A stretch of DNA of 64,000 bases from NCBI RefSeq assembly GCF_047276495.1, contig NZ_CP178543.1, positions 6,820,001-6,884,000 on the forward strand, given 5' to 3'. The notes under the pieces were generated by a model. It ran no database searches. It had not been told where the DNA came from and saw nothing but the letters and a program-made list of their open reading frames with translations. This document shows positions 62,209-64,000 of this stretch, in pieces. Made by a program: the position numbers and the translations under genes. Numbering within the stretch: position 1 is the stretch's first letter; each line of letters opens with the position of its first letter. This DNA is from Capilliphycus salinus (lineage in GTDB: Bacteria > Cyanobacteriota > Cyanobacteriia > Cyanobacteriales > Microcoleaceae).

Positions 62209-62469
62209 TCATCCAAACACTTGCCCCGATGCCCAACGAAAGATGTTATCCACCAGGTAGATCAGGGTCGCTGACAGCATTACCATCAGCAATACGCCCG
62301 CCGATTCGCTAAAAAGTTGCTGACGACTCGGCCAGACCACTTTATCGAGTTCTTCTTTTGTCTCTTTAAAAAAACCAACGGCGTTAAACCCTGCCAGCGA
62401 TTGATTCGTCTTGGCTTCGTCTTTTTTGGCTAGGGATTGATTTGTCCCTGCTTCATCTTTTTTTGCCAC
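62209..62469 (-). CDS. secE: Preprotein translocase subunit SecE
   Basis: An 86-residue SecE with one C-terminal TM helix (SAGVLLMVMLSATLIYLVDNIF) after the conserved FFKETKEELDKVVWPSRQQLFSES. Part of the SecYEG channel. The start is a GTG at 62469 with AAGGGGAAG upstream; the longer TTG start at 62487 is not needed. The N-terminus contains a 13-residue tandem duplication (AKKDEAGTNQSL and AKKDEAKTNQSLA). Confidence 0.92.
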   Translation of the reverse strand: MAKKDEAGTNQSLAKKDEAKTNQSLAGFNAVGFFKETKEELDKVVWPSRQQLFSESAGVLLMVMLSATLIYLVDNIFRWASGQVFG

Positions 62470-62728
62470 GGTAACTTCCCCTTGCAATACTCGAATGTGA
62501 CCGCTTCTCGGTTTGGCTGAACAAACTCAAATAGCTTATCATAACACTATTAAGGTGGGAGTTCAATCTTTCGGACAAGCGTACCGTCTCAAGTCTTGGG
62601 CGGAAGTCAACGGAACCAACTCGATTGCTGTCTGATCGGATGGGGCTGCTGCGGCTTTTTGCAAAAAGCGATTTCCGAACAAGTACCCAGACGAATCTTT
62701 ACTTCGCCTGGGTCTTGAGATTGTTCAG

Positions 62729-62801
62729 CGCGCCCTGAAGGACTCGAACCCTCGACATCAGGTTTTGGAGACCTGCGTTCTACCAACTGAACTAAGGACG
62801 C
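62729..62801 (-). tRNA. trnW: tRNA-Trp (CCA anticodon)
   Basis: A 73-nt tRNA read on the minus strand from GCGTCCTTAGTTCAGTTGG to AGGGCGCG. The acceptor stem GCGTCCT/AGGGCGC, the anticodon arm CAGGT-CTCCAAA-ACCTG with anticodon CCA, and the T loop GGTTCGAGTCC are all present. CCA is not encoded at the 3' end. It sits between rplS and secE, as in many cyanobacteria. Confidence 0.95.
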
Positions 62802-62919
62802 ATCGCTGCCGCTTATTTACTGACGCTTTTTCAAGTATAACATACTTCAGCCGAGTGTACTGCAAAAATTGTTAAAAATTTTCGCGCCAGTTCGCCGCCC
62901 ACCCCGACCGGCTACAGCT

Positions 62920-63303
62920 TTAAACCGGACGGTCAAAACGTTGCTTAACTCGGGTTGCCTTACCAACGCGATCGCGAAGATAGTACAACTTCGCCCGTTT
63001 GACTCGACCCCGACGAACGATAGTAATGCTGGCAATGCGAGGAGAATGAAGCAGAAAAACCCGTTCAACTCCTACGCCTTGGAAGATCTTACGAACGGTA
63101 ATCGTTTCGTTAATTCCCCCATTTCGCATCGCAATTACAGTCCCCTCATAGGGCTGAATCCGCTCTTTTCCACCTTCTCGAATCCGAACCGCGACTTTAA
63201 CCGTATCCCCGACATAAATCTGGGGAAGTTCATCGGTCTTCTGACTTTTGAGATTTTCGATCTCTTCCGCTTCAAGAGTGCGGATCATCTCTTTCGTGTG
63301 CAT
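62920..63303 (-). CDS. rplS: 50S ribosomal protein L19 (bL19)
   Basis: A 127-residue bL19: LPQIYVGDTVKVAVRIREGGKERIQPYEGTVIAMRNGGINETITVRKIFQGVGVERVFLLHSPRIASITIVRRGRVKRAKLYYLRDRVGKATRVKQRF. It lies at the 30S-50S interface. The frame begins at 63315, but the ATG at 63303 (MHTKEMIRTLEAEEIE) is the likelier start. It is followed by tRNA-Trp and the secE cluster. Confidence 0.95.
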   Translation of the reverse strand: MHTKEMIRTLEAEEIENLKSQKTDELPQIYVGDTVKVAVRIREGGKERIQPYEGTVIAMRNGGINETITVRKIFQGVGVERVFLLHSPRIASITIVRRGRVKRAKLYYLRDRVGKATRVKQRFDRPV

Positions 63304-63315
63304 GATCACATACAA

Positions 63316-63856
<541 letters not shown>

Positions 63857-64000
63857 ATGGGCATACAAGATAATCAACCGCCACCTTCTCGATCGGGGGA
63901 AACACGATCGTCCGAAGCCATTTTGAGTTCCTTAATTGAGCAAGTCGAAAGCTTCCATCAACGGTTCAGACAGGAATTGTCTGGAGATATTGAACGGCTT
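63857..64000 (+). CDS. Unknown protein, C-terminus beyond window edge
   Basis: An ATG at 63857 with AGAGG 9-11 nt upstream opens a frame that runs to the window edge, giving 48 visible residues: MGIQDNQPPPSRSGETRSSEAILSSLIEQVESFHQRFRQELSGDIERL. After a Pro/Ser-rich start it is helical. No family can be named from so short a piece. It is divergent from rplS. Confidence 0.55.
   Translation, partial: MGIQDNQPPPSRSGETRSSEAILSSLIEQVESFHQRFRQELSGDIERL

Overview
The window looks like chromosomal DNA of a filamentous, non-marine-picoplankton cyanobacterium, probably of the Oscillatoria/Lyngbya/Microcoleus kind. The genus is inferred from gene content and repeat texture and was not tested. Supporting signs are paired RRM-type RNA-binding protein and S21 genes, GlcE/GlcF, a type II NADH dehydrogenase, DUF4079, DUF928 next to a CHASE2 cyclase, a WD40 Ser/Thr kinase, a CYP120-like P450, a PEP-CTERM protein, frequent HIP1 octamers (GCGATCGC) and many short dispersed repeats.

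Layout. 1-4.8 kb: a two-gene minus-strand operon, with a 1014-residue protein of unknown family followed by a P-loop ATPase that runs off the left edge. This is the best candidate here for an undescribed system. 5.3-13.8 kb: mostly housekeeping genes (cysH, ygfZ-like, thioredoxin-like ferredoxin, AstE/AspA-like zinc hydrolase, ABM monooxygenase, small ParA, rbp-rpsU, TPR membrane protein). 13.9-14.1 kb: the amputated start of a subtilisin/kexin-like protease gene. 15-25 kb: histidine phosphatase, DUF4864 protein, MscS channel, DUF4079, glcE-glcF, PEP-CTERM protein and NDH-2. 25.6-32 kb: signalling genes (kinase-WD40, DUF928, CHASE2-cyclase). 32.3-35.9 kb: HigB with a shortened antitoxin, Nudix hydrolase, large membrane protein and nitroreductase. 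36-48 kb: GntR regulator divergent from a dienelactone hydrolase, S1-domain protein, BadF-type kinase, P450, nucleotidyltransferase, ABC exporter and JmjC-like cupin, separated by repeat arrays. 48-58.6 kb: PAP2 phosphatase, a second RRM protein, PsiE, Get3d-like ATPase, SLC12-like transporter, class-A beta-lactamase-fold protein and an HTH protein. 58.9-63.3 kb: the translation cluster rplS, tRNA-Trp, secE, nusG, rplK, rplA, rplJ, rplL, all on the minus strand.

The regulatory signals are unusually readable. The L10 leader before rplJ contains a terminator and a 9-nt perfectly complementary alternative pairing, which predicts attenuation by L10-L12. The two RRM genes, 37 kb apart, share conserved blocks in their 5' leaders, consistent with known cold regulation of rbp genes. 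The intergenic DNA is dominated by a family of about 55-60-bp elements with inverted ends (GGGGCGGGTT ... AACCCGCCCC), found both singly and as 53-, 60-, 68- and 84-bp tandem arrays. Some of those arrays create long but probably meaningless ORFs.
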